Source: JAABYT01 sp041581935
GTDB lineage: Bacteria; Pseudomonadota; Gammaproteobacteria; HK1
Reading direction: 5' to 3'
Assembly: GCA_041581935.1 (NCBI GenBank)
Contig: JBFICP010000052.1
Span: 1-16,371 of the forward strand
Length of the DNA stretch: 16,371 nt
Shown piece by piece: positions 1 to 7,595 of this stretch. Positions within the stretch are counted from its first letter, which is position 1. Every line of letters starts with the position of its first letter. The position numbers and the translations under genes were made by a program. The notes beneath the pieces are model-generated. The model did not search any database. It worked only from the letters and a program-made list of their open reading frames with translations, and had not been told where the DNA came from.

Positions 1-1035
<1,035 letters not shown>

Positions 1036-1049
1036 CCGACTGCATTTCC

Positions 1050-1086
1050 CGTAGGTTGGGCTGAGTGCAGGGAAGCCCAACCTACG
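1050..1086. terminator. Inverted repeat between convergent icd and qor; likely bidirectional terminator or REP-like element
   Basis: Perfect 13-base arms CGTAGGTTGGGCT (1050-1062) and AGCCCAACCTACG (1074-1086) flank an 11-base loop. The element lies in the 60-bp gap between the icd stop and the qor stop. The position suits transcription termination on both strands, although there is no clear T-run. I recall the GTAGGTTGGGC / GCCCAAC core as a recurrent dispersed palindrome in many proteobacterial genomes, so it could also be a REP-like repeat. No second copy was seen in this window. Confidence 0.7.
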
Positions 1087-1095
1087 CCGCTGACC

Positions 1096-2070
1096 TCAGA
1101 CCGTCAGGATGGTGGAACCTGTGGTTTTGCGGGCCTCGAGGGCGCGGTGCGCTTCGGCGGCGTTCTCGAGGGGAAAGCGCTGATTGATCTCCAGCTTGAC
1201 GGCCCCCGACTCGACCACCTGGAAGAGCTCCTGCGCAGCGGCCACCAGATCGTCGCGTTTCGCCGTGTAAGTCATCAGCGTAGGCCGGGTCAGAAACAGG
1301 GACCCCTTGGCCGCTAGCTGGCCCGGGTCGAACGGCGCGACGGGACCGGAAGACGCGCCGAAAAGCACCATGGTGCCCAGCGGCCTGATGCAATCCATTG
1401 AGTTCATGAAGGTATCCTTTCCCACCGAGTCGTAGACCACGGGCACGCCAGCGCCATCGGTAATGGACTTGACACGCTCGACGAAGTTCTCGCGAGTGTA
1501 CACGATCGGATAATCGCATCCGTGCGCAGCGGCCAGCTCCGCCTTCTCGTCGCTGCCGACGGTGCCGATGACCGTCGCTCCGAGACTTTTCGCCCACTGG
1601 CACGCGATTAGACCGACTCCGCCGGCGGCCGCGTGAAACAGGATCGTATCGCCGCGCTCGACCCGGTAGGTGCGCCGCAGCAGGTAGTGCGCCGTCATGC
1701 CCTTGAGCATCATCGCCGCGGCGAGCTCGTCTCCGATCCCATCGGGCAACTTGACGACGCGATCGGCGGGCATCAGGCGGGCCTCGGAGTAAGCACCGGG
1801 CGGAGGCGCTGCATAGGCGATGCGGTCGCCGACCTGCACATCCGTCACCCCGTCGCCGAGCGCCTCGACGACGCCGCTCGCCTCCAGCCCCGGTGTGAAC
1901 GGAGGCTTGGCGGGGTACATACCGGTTCGAAAATACACGTCGATATAGTTCAAGCCTACGGCCGTATGGCGCACGCGCACCTCGCCCGGTCCCGGTTCAC
2001 CCACCGTGACCTCCTCCCACTTGAGCACCTCGGGACCGCCAGTCTCGTGAATCCTAATCGCAGAGGTCAT
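1096..2070 (-). CDS. qor: NADPH:quinone oxidoreductase (zinc-independent MDR family)
   Basis: A 324-residue medium-chain dehydrogenase/reductase that reduces quinones with NADPH in the cytoplasm, protecting against redox-cycling compounds. Seen: the N-terminal GroES-like fold with LNYIDVYFRTG (about residues 40-50); GLEASG at 61-66 in place of the GHE zinc motif of alcohol dehydrogenases; and the Rossmann nucleotide loop HAAAGGVGLIACQWAK (146-161). Length and sequence follow E. coli QorA (327 aa) closely to the C-terminal TGSTILTV. The ATG start is supported by a purine-rich Shine-Dalgarno (complement of 2075-2085) about 4 bases upstream. It is convergent with icd and divergent from the TPR gene across a 98-bp gap in which I could not identify a convincing promoter. 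The physiological substrate cannot be read from sequence. Confidence 0.93.
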   Translation of the reverse strand: MTSAIRIHETGGPEVLKWEEVTVGEPGPGEVRVRHTAVGLNYIDVYFRTGMYPAKPPFTPGLEASGVVEALGDGVTDVQVGDRIAYAAPPPGAYSEARLMPADRVVKLPDGIGDELAAAMMLKGMTAHYLLRRTYRVERGDTILFHAAAGGVGLIACQWAKSLGATVIGTVGSDEKAELAAAHGCDYPIVYTRENFVERVKSITDGAGVPVVYDSVGKDTFMNSMDCIRPLGTMVLFGASSGPVAPFDPGQLAAKGSLFLTRPTLMTYTAKRDDLVAAAQELFQVVESGAVKLEINQRFPLENAAEAHRALEARKTTGSTILTV

Positions 2071-2168
2071 CGTACCCCCTCTCCCATTGCATGCCTGTCG
2101 CGCAAGGGTACCGCAATTGAGCCGCCTGCACTTAGAATTCCGGCAATCCGGGCGAGTCAGCAGCTTCC

Positions 2169-2663
2169 ATGTCCCGAAAGAGCACCATCGAAGTGCGCGC
2201 GGCGCGGGCGTTCACCCTGAAAAATTACCCGCTCGCCATCAGCTACCTGAGCGACCTGCTGGAATGCGTCGGCGAGAATCCTCAGACGCTGTACATGCTC
2301 GCGCTCTGCCACGCCCGGCAGAATGACGCCGACCAGGCCGTGGCGGTTGCGCGGCGGGCCCTCGATGCGGACGCGCAGCACCTGGAGAGCCTCAAGCTTC
2401 TCGCCCGGTTGCTTTTTCTGCGCGGCGAGCACGACGAGGCGCAAGCGCTGGTGGAACGCGTTTTGCGAATGCGAACGGTGCGCGCCGGTCGGCGGAGCGC
2501 AGCGCGCGGCTGGCTGGCGCCCCTCCTCGGCCGATGGCGGGTGCACCGCGAAGCGTCGAATGGGACCGGAGTCTACGTCGTGGACGAAGACCGGCAGTGG
2601 CTCGAGTGGGCCGAGGCCTACCTGGCGACATATAGGGAGCGCGACGAAAAGGACCCGTCGTGA
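2169..2663 (+). CDS. Small tetratricopeptide-repeat protein
   Basis: A 164-residue protein made mainly of TPR helices. Roughly three repeat units occupy residues 10-108, with the typical spacing of small residues in ARAFTLKNYPLAISYL, LYMLALCHARQNDADQAV and LKLLARLLFLRGEHDEA. The C-terminal 55 residues are Arg- and Trp-rich and not repeat-like. There is no signal peptide or membrane segment, so it is probably a cytoplasmic protein-interaction scaffold. The partner is unknown. It is divergent from qor and followed by a 233-bp gap, so it looks monocistronic. The ATG lacks a good Shine-Dalgarno, so the start is only moderately certain. The function is not recognised beyond the repeat fold. Confidence 0.8.
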   Translation: MSRKSTIEVRAARAFTLKNYPLAISYLSDLLECVGENPQTLYMLALCHARQNDADQAVAVARRALDADAQHLESLKLLARLLFLRGEHDEAQALVERVLRMRTVRAGRRSAARGWLAPLLGRWRVHREASNGTGVYVVDEDRQWLEWAEAYLATYRERDEKDPS

Positions 2664-2896
2664 CCGCCATCGTCAATGCGCGACACCGCTTAATAGCGGG
2701 AGAGAATTGTGATACAGGTGCATCTCGAAGAGGGTTCCCTTGCCCCCAATCGAATGTGAGGAGCGCTGCCGGGTCGGGGAATGGCGACGGTCACGAGCGA
2801 TATACACGCAGCGTCGCGCGAAACCGGCCTCATGGATCATCACGCGCTCGAGGCCCATAGTCATGCAACGCTCCCGGCTCGACGAGGAAAGAAGCC
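2664..2896. other. Non-coding gap before the PNPOx-like operon
   Basis: This gap between the TPR gene and the next operon contains only short, arginine-rich reading frames in several phases, none with a ribosome site or a recognisable protein. It should hold the promoter of the 2897-6426 operon. AT-richer hexamers occur at 2711-2716 (GATACA) and 2801-2806 (TATACA), but neither has a good -35 partner, so no promoter is called. A 5-bp hairpin lies at 2686-2699, without a T-run. Confidence 0.5.
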
Positions 2897-3409
2897 ATGT
2901 TCAAGCTGACCGAAGAGATGAAGCGTGTCGTGTCTGAGCAGAGGCTTGGATTCGTCGCCACCGTCGGCGAGGACGGAACACCGAACTTGTCACCCAAGGG
3001 CACATTTCTCGTGATGGATGACGAGCACATCATCTTCGGTGAGATTCGCTCGCCTAACACCGTCCAGAATATCACCGACAGGCCGATGATGGAGGTCAAC
3101 TTCGTGGACCCGTTCGCCAGGAAAGGTTTTCGTGCAAAAGGTAAGGCGACCTTCGTTGCGCGCGGAACGGTGGAATTCGATGCGCTATTCCCGCGCTTCG
3201 CCCAGTGGGGTGAGCTCACTGAACGTATGAACGGTATTGTCAAACTCCATGTCGAGCGCGCACTGCCACTGACGTCGCCGGCCTACGACATGGGTGCGAG
3301 CGAGGCAGAGCTTCGCGAGCACTGGCGGGCTCATTTCGCTGGACTCGAGACGCAACGAGTGTCCGGGACCCAACGAACACAAAGTACAACGAGGGCTGCA
3401 AAAAAATGA
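2897..3409 (+). CDS. Pyridoxamine 5'-phosphate oxidase-like FMN-binding split-barrel protein
   Basis: A 170-residue protein of the PNPOx-like split beta-barrel family (Putative_PNPOx type), most of which bind FMN or F420 and reduce or bind small molecules. Seen: the opening strand pair LGFVATVGEDGTPNLSPKGTF (about residues 17-37), then IIFGEIRSPNTVQNI (45-59), which resembles the flavin-phosphate-binding segment, and MEVNFVDPFARKGFRAKGKA (65-84). The barrel ends near residue 125. The tail is Thr/Arg/Lys-rich and probably disordered. It is not canonical PdxH, which is longer and has a conserved C-terminal RL. The start is supported by AGGAAAG at 2885-2891, 5 bases before ATG. The stop overlaps the next start (ATGA), so it leads a translationally coupled operon with PLP-related genes. 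The substrate is unknown. Confidence 0.85.
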   Translation: MFKLTEEMKRVVSEQRLGFVATVGEDGTPNLSPKGTFLVMDDEHIIFGEIRSPNTVQNITDRPMMEVNFVDPFARKGFRAKGKATFVARGTVEFDALFPRFAQWGELTERMNGIVKLHVERALPLTSPAYDMGASEAELREHWRAHFAGLETQRVSGTQRTQSTTRAAKK

Positions 3410-3927
3410 TCTACTCACTGGGTGAACGCCGTGCCATGTTTCGCGGGGACTATTATGTCGCTCCCAGCGCCTCGCTCATCGGTTCGGTCGTGCTCGGGCA
3501 CAACGCGAGCGTCTGGTTCAACTGCGTAGTGCGGGGCGACAACGACGTCATTACGATCGGAGATAATTCGAATGTGCAGGACGCATCGGTTTTGCACATT
3601 GACGAAGGTGTTCCCCTGACGCTCGGCACTAATGTGAGCATCGGTCACAAGGTCATGCTGCACGGCTGCACGGTCGGCGATAACAGCCTCATTGGCATCA
3701 ATGCGGTAGTGCTCAACAACGCCAGCATAGGCAGGAACTGTCTGGTAGGCGCCTGCGCGCTCATCACCGAAGGAAAGGAAATTCCGGACGGCTCGCTGGT
3801 TCTCGGCTCGCCAGGACGTGTGGTTCGGTCGCTGAGCGACGCGGAGATTAGAGGCATCGCGGAGATCGCTGAGCATTACGTGCAGAAGTCGGCCCAGTAT
3901 CGAACCGCGCTGCGCGAGCAGCCGTGA
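3406..3927 (+). CDS. Gamma-class carbonic anhydrase-like protein (YrdA/Cam family, left-handed beta-helix)
   Basis: A 173-residue hexapeptide-repeat protein forming a left-handed parallel beta-helix. Seen: the motifs VVRGDNDVITIGDNSNVQD and VSIGHKVMLHGCTVG. The three zinc-ligand histidines of the Cam family are present as His64, His81 and His86, with the diagnostic 5-residue spacing between the last two. Arg43, Asp45, Gln58 and Asp59 also match conserved Cam positions. Length and the C-terminal amphipathic helix resemble E. coli YrdA. YrdA-type proteins bind zinc but often show little carbonic anhydrase activity, so the catalytic role is uncertain. The start codon overlaps the upstream stop as ATGA, with GAGGG at 3391-3395; an in-frame ATG at 3436 is an alternative. 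It is followed after 7 bp by the class III PLP enzyme. Confidence 0.92.
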   Translation: MIYSLGERRAMFRGDYYVAPSASLIGSVVLGHNASVWFNCVVRGDNDVITIGDNSNVQDASVLHIDEGVPLTLGTNVSIGHKVMLHGCTVGDNSLIGINAVVLNNASIGRNCLVGACALITEGKEIPDGSLVLGSPGRVVRSLSDAEIRGIAEIAEHYVQKSAQYRTALREQP

Positions 3928-3934
3928 TTTCGGC

Positions 3935-5236
3935 ATGAGGCAGCGCGGCGTGTCCGAAGCGGCCGAGCGATCGCTGCGCGTGTTTCCGGGCGGCTCCAAC
4001 GGCGAGTTCAATCTGCCACCCGAGCTCACAATGGTCGTTGCGAGCGGCGAGGGGTGCGAGCTCACCGATACGCTCGGCGTCACCTATCTGGATTTTTCGA
4101 TCGGTTGGGGCTCGGTGCTGGTTGGACATGCACGGCCCGAGGTGACCGAGGCGGTGACCCGCCAGGCTACCCTCGGTGCCAACTTCGCCTATGTGAACGA
4201 AAGCTCGCTGGCCCTCGCCGAGGAGCTCTGTACCCTCAGTCCGGCCTGCGATCGGGTGCGTTTCTGCGCCTCAGGCACCGAAGCGACCATGTACTGTCAG
4301 CGGCTCGCCCGGGCGTTCACCGCACGACGCAAGATACTCAAGTTCGAAGGCGCCTATCACGGCGCCAACGAAATCGGCGTAACCAGTCTATTTCCCCGTC
4401 GAGCGCTCGCATTCCCGCAGCCGGAACCCTCGAGCGCCGGGATCCCGCCGGCGGTGATCGAGGACGTTCTGGTGGCACCCTACAACGACCGCGTCGCGAC
4501 GCAGGCCATCATCGAAGATCACGCCGACGAGCTCGCCGCCGTCATCGTCGAGCCCCTGCAGCGTTGCACCCCTCCGGAAAAAGGCTTTCTCGAGAGCCTG
4601 CGCAGCGCCTGCATCGACCATGACGTGCTGCTCATATTCGACGAGGTGGTGACGGGCTTCCGGCTCGCCTACGGGGGCGCGCAGGCGTACTACGGCGTGG
4701 TTCCGGACCTGGTGGCATACGGCAAGGCATTGGGCGGCGGCTACCCGATCGGTGCTTTCGGCGGGCGTGCCGAAATCATGGATCTCGTGCGGGAAGATCG
4801 ACTGGATCGCCCGGGCTACGTATGGATGGCCTCGACTCTCGGCGGGAATCCCGTCTCGACGGCGGCCGCGCGCGCGGCACTGGGCGTTTACCGTGAGCCC
4901 GACTGCTATGAACATCTGCACGATCTGGGGCAGTATCTGCGCGACGGCATGCGAGCCGTGCTCGACACGCACCAGGAGCAGGCACAGATCATCGGTGACG
5001 GCCCGCTTGCGCAGGTCGTATTTTCCACCGAGCCGGTCAACGACTATCGATCGACAAAGAGAGGTGACAGTGAAAAAGCGCGCGCGTTGATGCTGGCGCT
5101 TTTCAGGCGAAAAATTTTCCTCAACCCCATGGGGACAAAGCTTTACCTTTCTGTGGCCCATACGCGCGCCGTTTGCGATGCATTTCTGGATCGCTTTGCT
5201 GATGCGCTGCAGGCAGTGATGGTCGGCAAGGAGTGA
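3935..5236 (+). CDS. Class III PLP-dependent aminotransferase, glutamate-1-semialdehyde aminomutase-like
   Basis: A 433-residue fold-type-I PLP enzyme. Seen: VFPGGSNGEF near the N-terminus (GSA-aminomutase-like), phosphate-binding SGTEAT (113-118), FEGAYHGAN (138-145) with the ring-stacking region, Asp236 in IFDEVVTGFR, and Schiff-base Lys264 in AYGKALGGGYPIGAFGG. The C-terminal VAHT segment is also typical. The layout follows HemL, but the segment after the YHG motif (FPRRALAFPQPEPSSAGIP) departs from HemL's conserved gating loop, and the heme genes are not nearby, so I do not call hemL. Alternatives are an amino-acid transaminase or a lyase such as PbfA, a class III-fold enzyme that releases ammonia from (R)-1-hydroxy-2-aminoethylphosphonate. 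It sits 7 bp after the gamma-CA gene and its stop overlaps a GTG of the M20 gene (GTGA). The fold is certain; the substrate is open. Confidence 0.88.
   Translation: MRQRGVSEAAERSLRVFPGGSNGEFNLPPELTMVVASGEGCELTDTLGVTYLDFSIGWGSVLVGHARPEVTEAVTRQATLGANFAYVNESSLALAEELCTLSPACDRVRFCASGTEATMYCQRLARAFTARRKILKFEGAYHGANEIGVTSLFPRRALAFPQPEPSSAGIPPAVIEDVLVAPYNDRVATQAIIEDHADELAAVIVEPLQRCTPPEKGFLESLRSACIDHDVLLIFDEVVTGFRLAYGGAQAYYGVVPDLVAYGKALGGGYPIGAFGGRAEIMDLVREDRLDRPGYVWMASTLGGNPVSTAAARAALGVYREPDCYEHLHDLGQYLRDGMRAVLDTHQEQAQIIGDGPLAQVVFSTEPVNDYRSTKRGDSEKARALMLALFRRKIFLNPMGTKLYLSVAHTRAVCDAFLDRFADALQAVMVGKE
5228..5233 (+). promoter_or_regulatory. Ribosome binding site deciding the start of the M20 deacetylase
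   Basis: AAGGAG lies inside the 3' end of the class III gene. It ends on the first base of the candidate GTG start (5233), so it could not serve that codon, but it lies 11 bases before the in-frame ATG at 5245. This favours ATG 5245 over the GTGA-overlap start. Confidence 0.55.
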
Positions 5237-5244
5237 AACTCGAC

Positions 5245-6426
5245 ATGAGCGACCGGCGTTATTCCCCTATTGAAATGATTGGAGCCCTGGTGAGATTCGA
5301 CACGACGAGCCGCGAATCCAATCTGGAGCTGATTCGTTTTGTCGAAAACTATCTCAAAGGTCATGGTGTTCCGTCGACACTCGTCTTCAACGAAGATAAA
5401 TCCAAAGCAAATCTGGTTGCTACCGTCGGACCTGGTGATGCCAGAGGCGGAGTCGTTCTTTCGGGGCATTCTGACGTCGTGCCCGTTGACGGTCAGGACT
5501 GGAGCAGCGACCCGTTTCTTGTGGTGGAGCGCGACCGGCGCCTTTACGGTCGCGGAACTTGCGACATGAAAGGATTTCTCGGTATCGCCCTGGCGCTGGT
5601 TCCGGAGTTTCGGGCGTGCAACCTGCGAGTTCCAATCCACATCATCCTCACTTACGACGAGGAGACGGATTGCTCGGGTGCCGCACGTCTGGTACAGGCA
5701 TTACCGGAAACTGGACTCGCGCCACGTGCCGTTATCATTGGCGAACCGACCGAAATGCGGATCGCCAACGCACATAAAGGTCAGTGCACACTCGAGACGG
5801 TCATCGTCGGACGCGAGGCGCACTCGAGCGTCCCCCACCTAGGCGTCAACGCGATCGACATTGCGGCCCGCCTGATCGCCCACCTCACACAGTTGTCGGA
5901 AGAGATCAAATCCCTGCCCTATTCCCTGGATGGCGTGGATCCGCCTTTCACCACCATAAACGTCGGAACCATCTACGGTGGGCAACAATTCAACATCGTG
6001 CCGGCTGAGTGCCGGTTCGAATGGGAAATACGCGCCGTTCCGGGTCACGATTTCAACGACATCGTTGCGCGTTTCAACGCTTACTCTGACAGCGTGGTCG
6101 AAGAATTACGCGAGAAGTATCCCCAAGCCGCTATCCATACGACGGTAACGAGCGCGAATGCGCCGTTCGTTCGCCAGGACGATTCCCCTGCCGAGACACT
6201 GGTGAAATCGATTGCCGGCACCAACGAGGCCGGTGCGGTTGCCTTCGGCACCGAGGCACCGTGCTACCAGCAGGCCGGCATGTCGGTGGTGGTATTCGGC
6301 CCGGGCAGCGTTGCCCAGGCTCATAAGCCCGACGAGTACATCGCGCTGGAACAAGTCGACGCCTGTGTGCAATTCATGCGACGCCTGATGGAGAGCCTCG
6401 CCGGAAGCTCTCAGGCGTCGAGTTGA
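5245..6426 (+). CDS. argE: M20 family metallo-deacetylase, acetylornithine deacetylase (ArgE)-like
   Basis: A 393-residue M20 zinc amidohydrolase, cytoplasmic, of the ArgE type that removes acetate from N2-acetylornithine and other N-acyl amino acids. Seen: His75-x-Asp77 in LSGHSDVVP, bridging Asp107 in GRGTCDMKG, catalytic Glu139 and metal ligand Glu140 in TYDEETDCSGA, Glu167 in GEPTEM, His193 in the dimerisation lid (EAHSSVPHLG), and the last metal ligand His360 in QAHKPDEY. The set is complete and the length normal, so it should be active. An upstream in-frame GTG at 5233 overlapping the previous stop is the alternative start. It is the last gene of the forward operon; its final 16 bases overlap the converging aminotransferase. 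No other arginine genes are near, so the substrate may be another N-acyl compound; the symbol denotes closest resemblance. Confidence 0.88.
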   Translation: MSDRRYSPIEMIGALVRFDTTSRESNLELIRFVENYLKGHGVPSTLVFNEDKSKANLVATVGPGDARGGVVLSGHSDVVPVDGQDWSSDPFLVVERDRRLYGRGTCDMKGFLGIALALVPEFRACNLRVPIHIILTYDEETDCSGAARLVQALPETGLAPRAVIIGEPTEMRIANAHKGQCTLETVIVGREAHSSVPHLGVNAIDIAARLIAHLTQLSEEIKSLPYSLDGVDPPFTTINVGTIYGGQQFNIVPAECRFEWEIRAVPGHDFNDIVARFNAYSDSVVEELREKYPQAAIHTTVTSANAPFVRQDDSPAETLVKSIAGTNEAGAVAFGTEAPCYQQAGMSVVVFGPGSVAQAHKPDEYIALEQVDACVQFMRRLMESLAGSSQASS

Positions 6427-7595
6427 CTGGCTTGCAAACGTTCTGCGAGATCCTCGAACCGCTCACTACCGACGTTCGCGAATGCCAGGCGAAGAAACGT
6501 GTCCTGCCGGGGACCGAAAAAGCTGCCGGGTAGACAAAGAATGTTCTGACGATCGGCCAATCGCCGCGCCACGTCAACTGCCGGCGTTGCATTGAATGGA
6601 TGCCGCACGTAGGCGAAATACGCGCCGGCTGAAACGAGCTCGTAGCGAAGGTTCGACTGCGCAAATTGACGTTGCAGTGAATCGACTCTCTCTCTCATGA
6701 GAAGCGCCTTTGCATCGCGCCACTCGTCAAGGTGCGTGAGGGCGAAACATGCCGCTTCCTGGCTGATACGGGGTGGACAAATAGCGATGCAATCGAGGAT
6801 CTTTTCGACCTCTTTGAGCAATACCGTATTGCAAACGATTGCACCCACACGGTAGCCCGTCATGCTGTAGGACTTTGAAAAGCTGAACAGCTGGACCAGC
6901 CCGGCACGTTCATGGGCCCCGCTCGACATGAGCGCGTGTGGCGGACCCGACGCGGCGCGAAAGTCTTTGTAGGTCTCGTCGATGACGAGACTCGCGCCGC
7001 GGCTCGAAAGCAGCGCGTGAACGCCCTCGATGTCTTCGCGCGCGTACTCGGCGCCGGTAGGATTGCACGGTGAAACCAGCACCATCGCGCGCGTGCGCGG
7101 CGACAGCAGTCCCCGAATGGCTTCGATACTCAAGCGGTTGGGGCGCGCGGCATCGAAGCCGAGATATACGGGCGCGATGCCCTGCATCTTCAACCACATA
7201 TCGTGATTGAAGTAATAGGGCACGGGCAGAATCACCTCGTCGCCGGGACCCGCCAACGCCGAGATGGCAACGCAGTAAGCCTGATTGCAACCGGAAGTGA
7301 TGGCGACGTTCTCGACATCCACGCTGGCATCGTAATCGGCGCTGAGATGCCGGGCGAAAGCCTCGCGCAGCGCGCGATTTCCGAGAATCTCGCTGTATAC
7401 GGACGTCGACGGTACGCCTGCCACGGCGGCGACGTGACGGCTGAGATCCTCGGCCGGCGGGTAGCTCGGGACGGCCTGGGCGAGATCGAGGAGCACCTTT
7501 TCGGCGGGAAACTCGCGCCCGCGAATCCACGCTTGCGCCGCTGCTACCGGCGGCGACGTCACACCGACCACAAGAGGATTCGTCCATCTGCTCAT
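6411..7595 (-). CDS. Class I/II pyridoxal-phosphate aminotransferase (aspartate aminotransferase-like)
   Basis: A 394-residue fold-type-I aminotransferase. Seen: the hinge segment VYSEILGNRALREAF (66-80), phosphate-cup ITSGCNQAY (99-107), SPCNPTGAEY (175-184) with the cofactor-contacting Asn178, IDETYKDF (205-212) with Asp206 binding the pyridine nitrogen and Tyr209, Schiff-base Lys241 in FSFSKSYSMTGYRVG, and the carboxylate-binding Arg369 in FLRLAFANV. All catalytic residues are present. It is probably cytoplasmic, and 2-oxo acid specificity cannot be assigned. Its ATG overlaps the stop of the PiT gene by 4 bases (7592-7595), indicating translational coupling, so it is the last gene of the GDPD-phnW-DUF47-pit run. 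Its 3' end overlaps the converging deacetylase by 16 bp, with no terminator visible. The context suggests a role in amino-compound or aminophosphonate metabolism, which is inference. Confidence 0.9.
   Translation of the reverse strand: MSRWTNPLVVGVTSPPVAAAQAWIRGREFPAEKVLLDLAQAVPSYPPAEDLSRHVAAVAGVPSTSVYSEILGNRALREAFARHLSADYDASVDVENVAITSGCNQAYCVAISALAGPGDEVILPVPYYFNHDMWLKMQGIAPVYLGFDAARPNRLSIEAIRGLLSPRTRAMVLVSPCNPTGAEYAREDIEGVHALLSSRGASLVIDETYKDFRAASGPPHALMSSGAHERAGLVQLFSFSKSYSMTGYRVGAIVCNTVLLKEVEKILDCIAICPPRISQEAACFALTHLDEWRDAKALLMRERVDSLQRQFAQSNLRYELVSAGAYFAYVRHPFNATPAVDVARRLADRQNILCLPGSFFGPRQDTFLRLAFANVGSERFEDLAERLQASQLDA

Noticed and set aside
2117..2138. TTGAGC and TAGAAT as a promoter for the TPR gene
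   Set aside because: The spacer is only 10 bases, too short for sigma70 promoters.
2686..2699. CCGCT-TAAT-AGCGG hairpin after the TPR gene as a terminator
   Set aside because: The stem is only 5 bp, with no T-run; chance occurrence is likely.
4388..5161. Reverse-strand frame of 257 codons inside the class III PLP gene
   Set aside because: It is a shadow of a gene with complete PLP motifs; its own translation has no family features.
3935..5236. Straight assignment as hemL
   Set aside because: The gating-loop region differs and the gene lies in an operon with an M20 deacetylase and gamma-CA rather than heme genes; a class-level call is safer.
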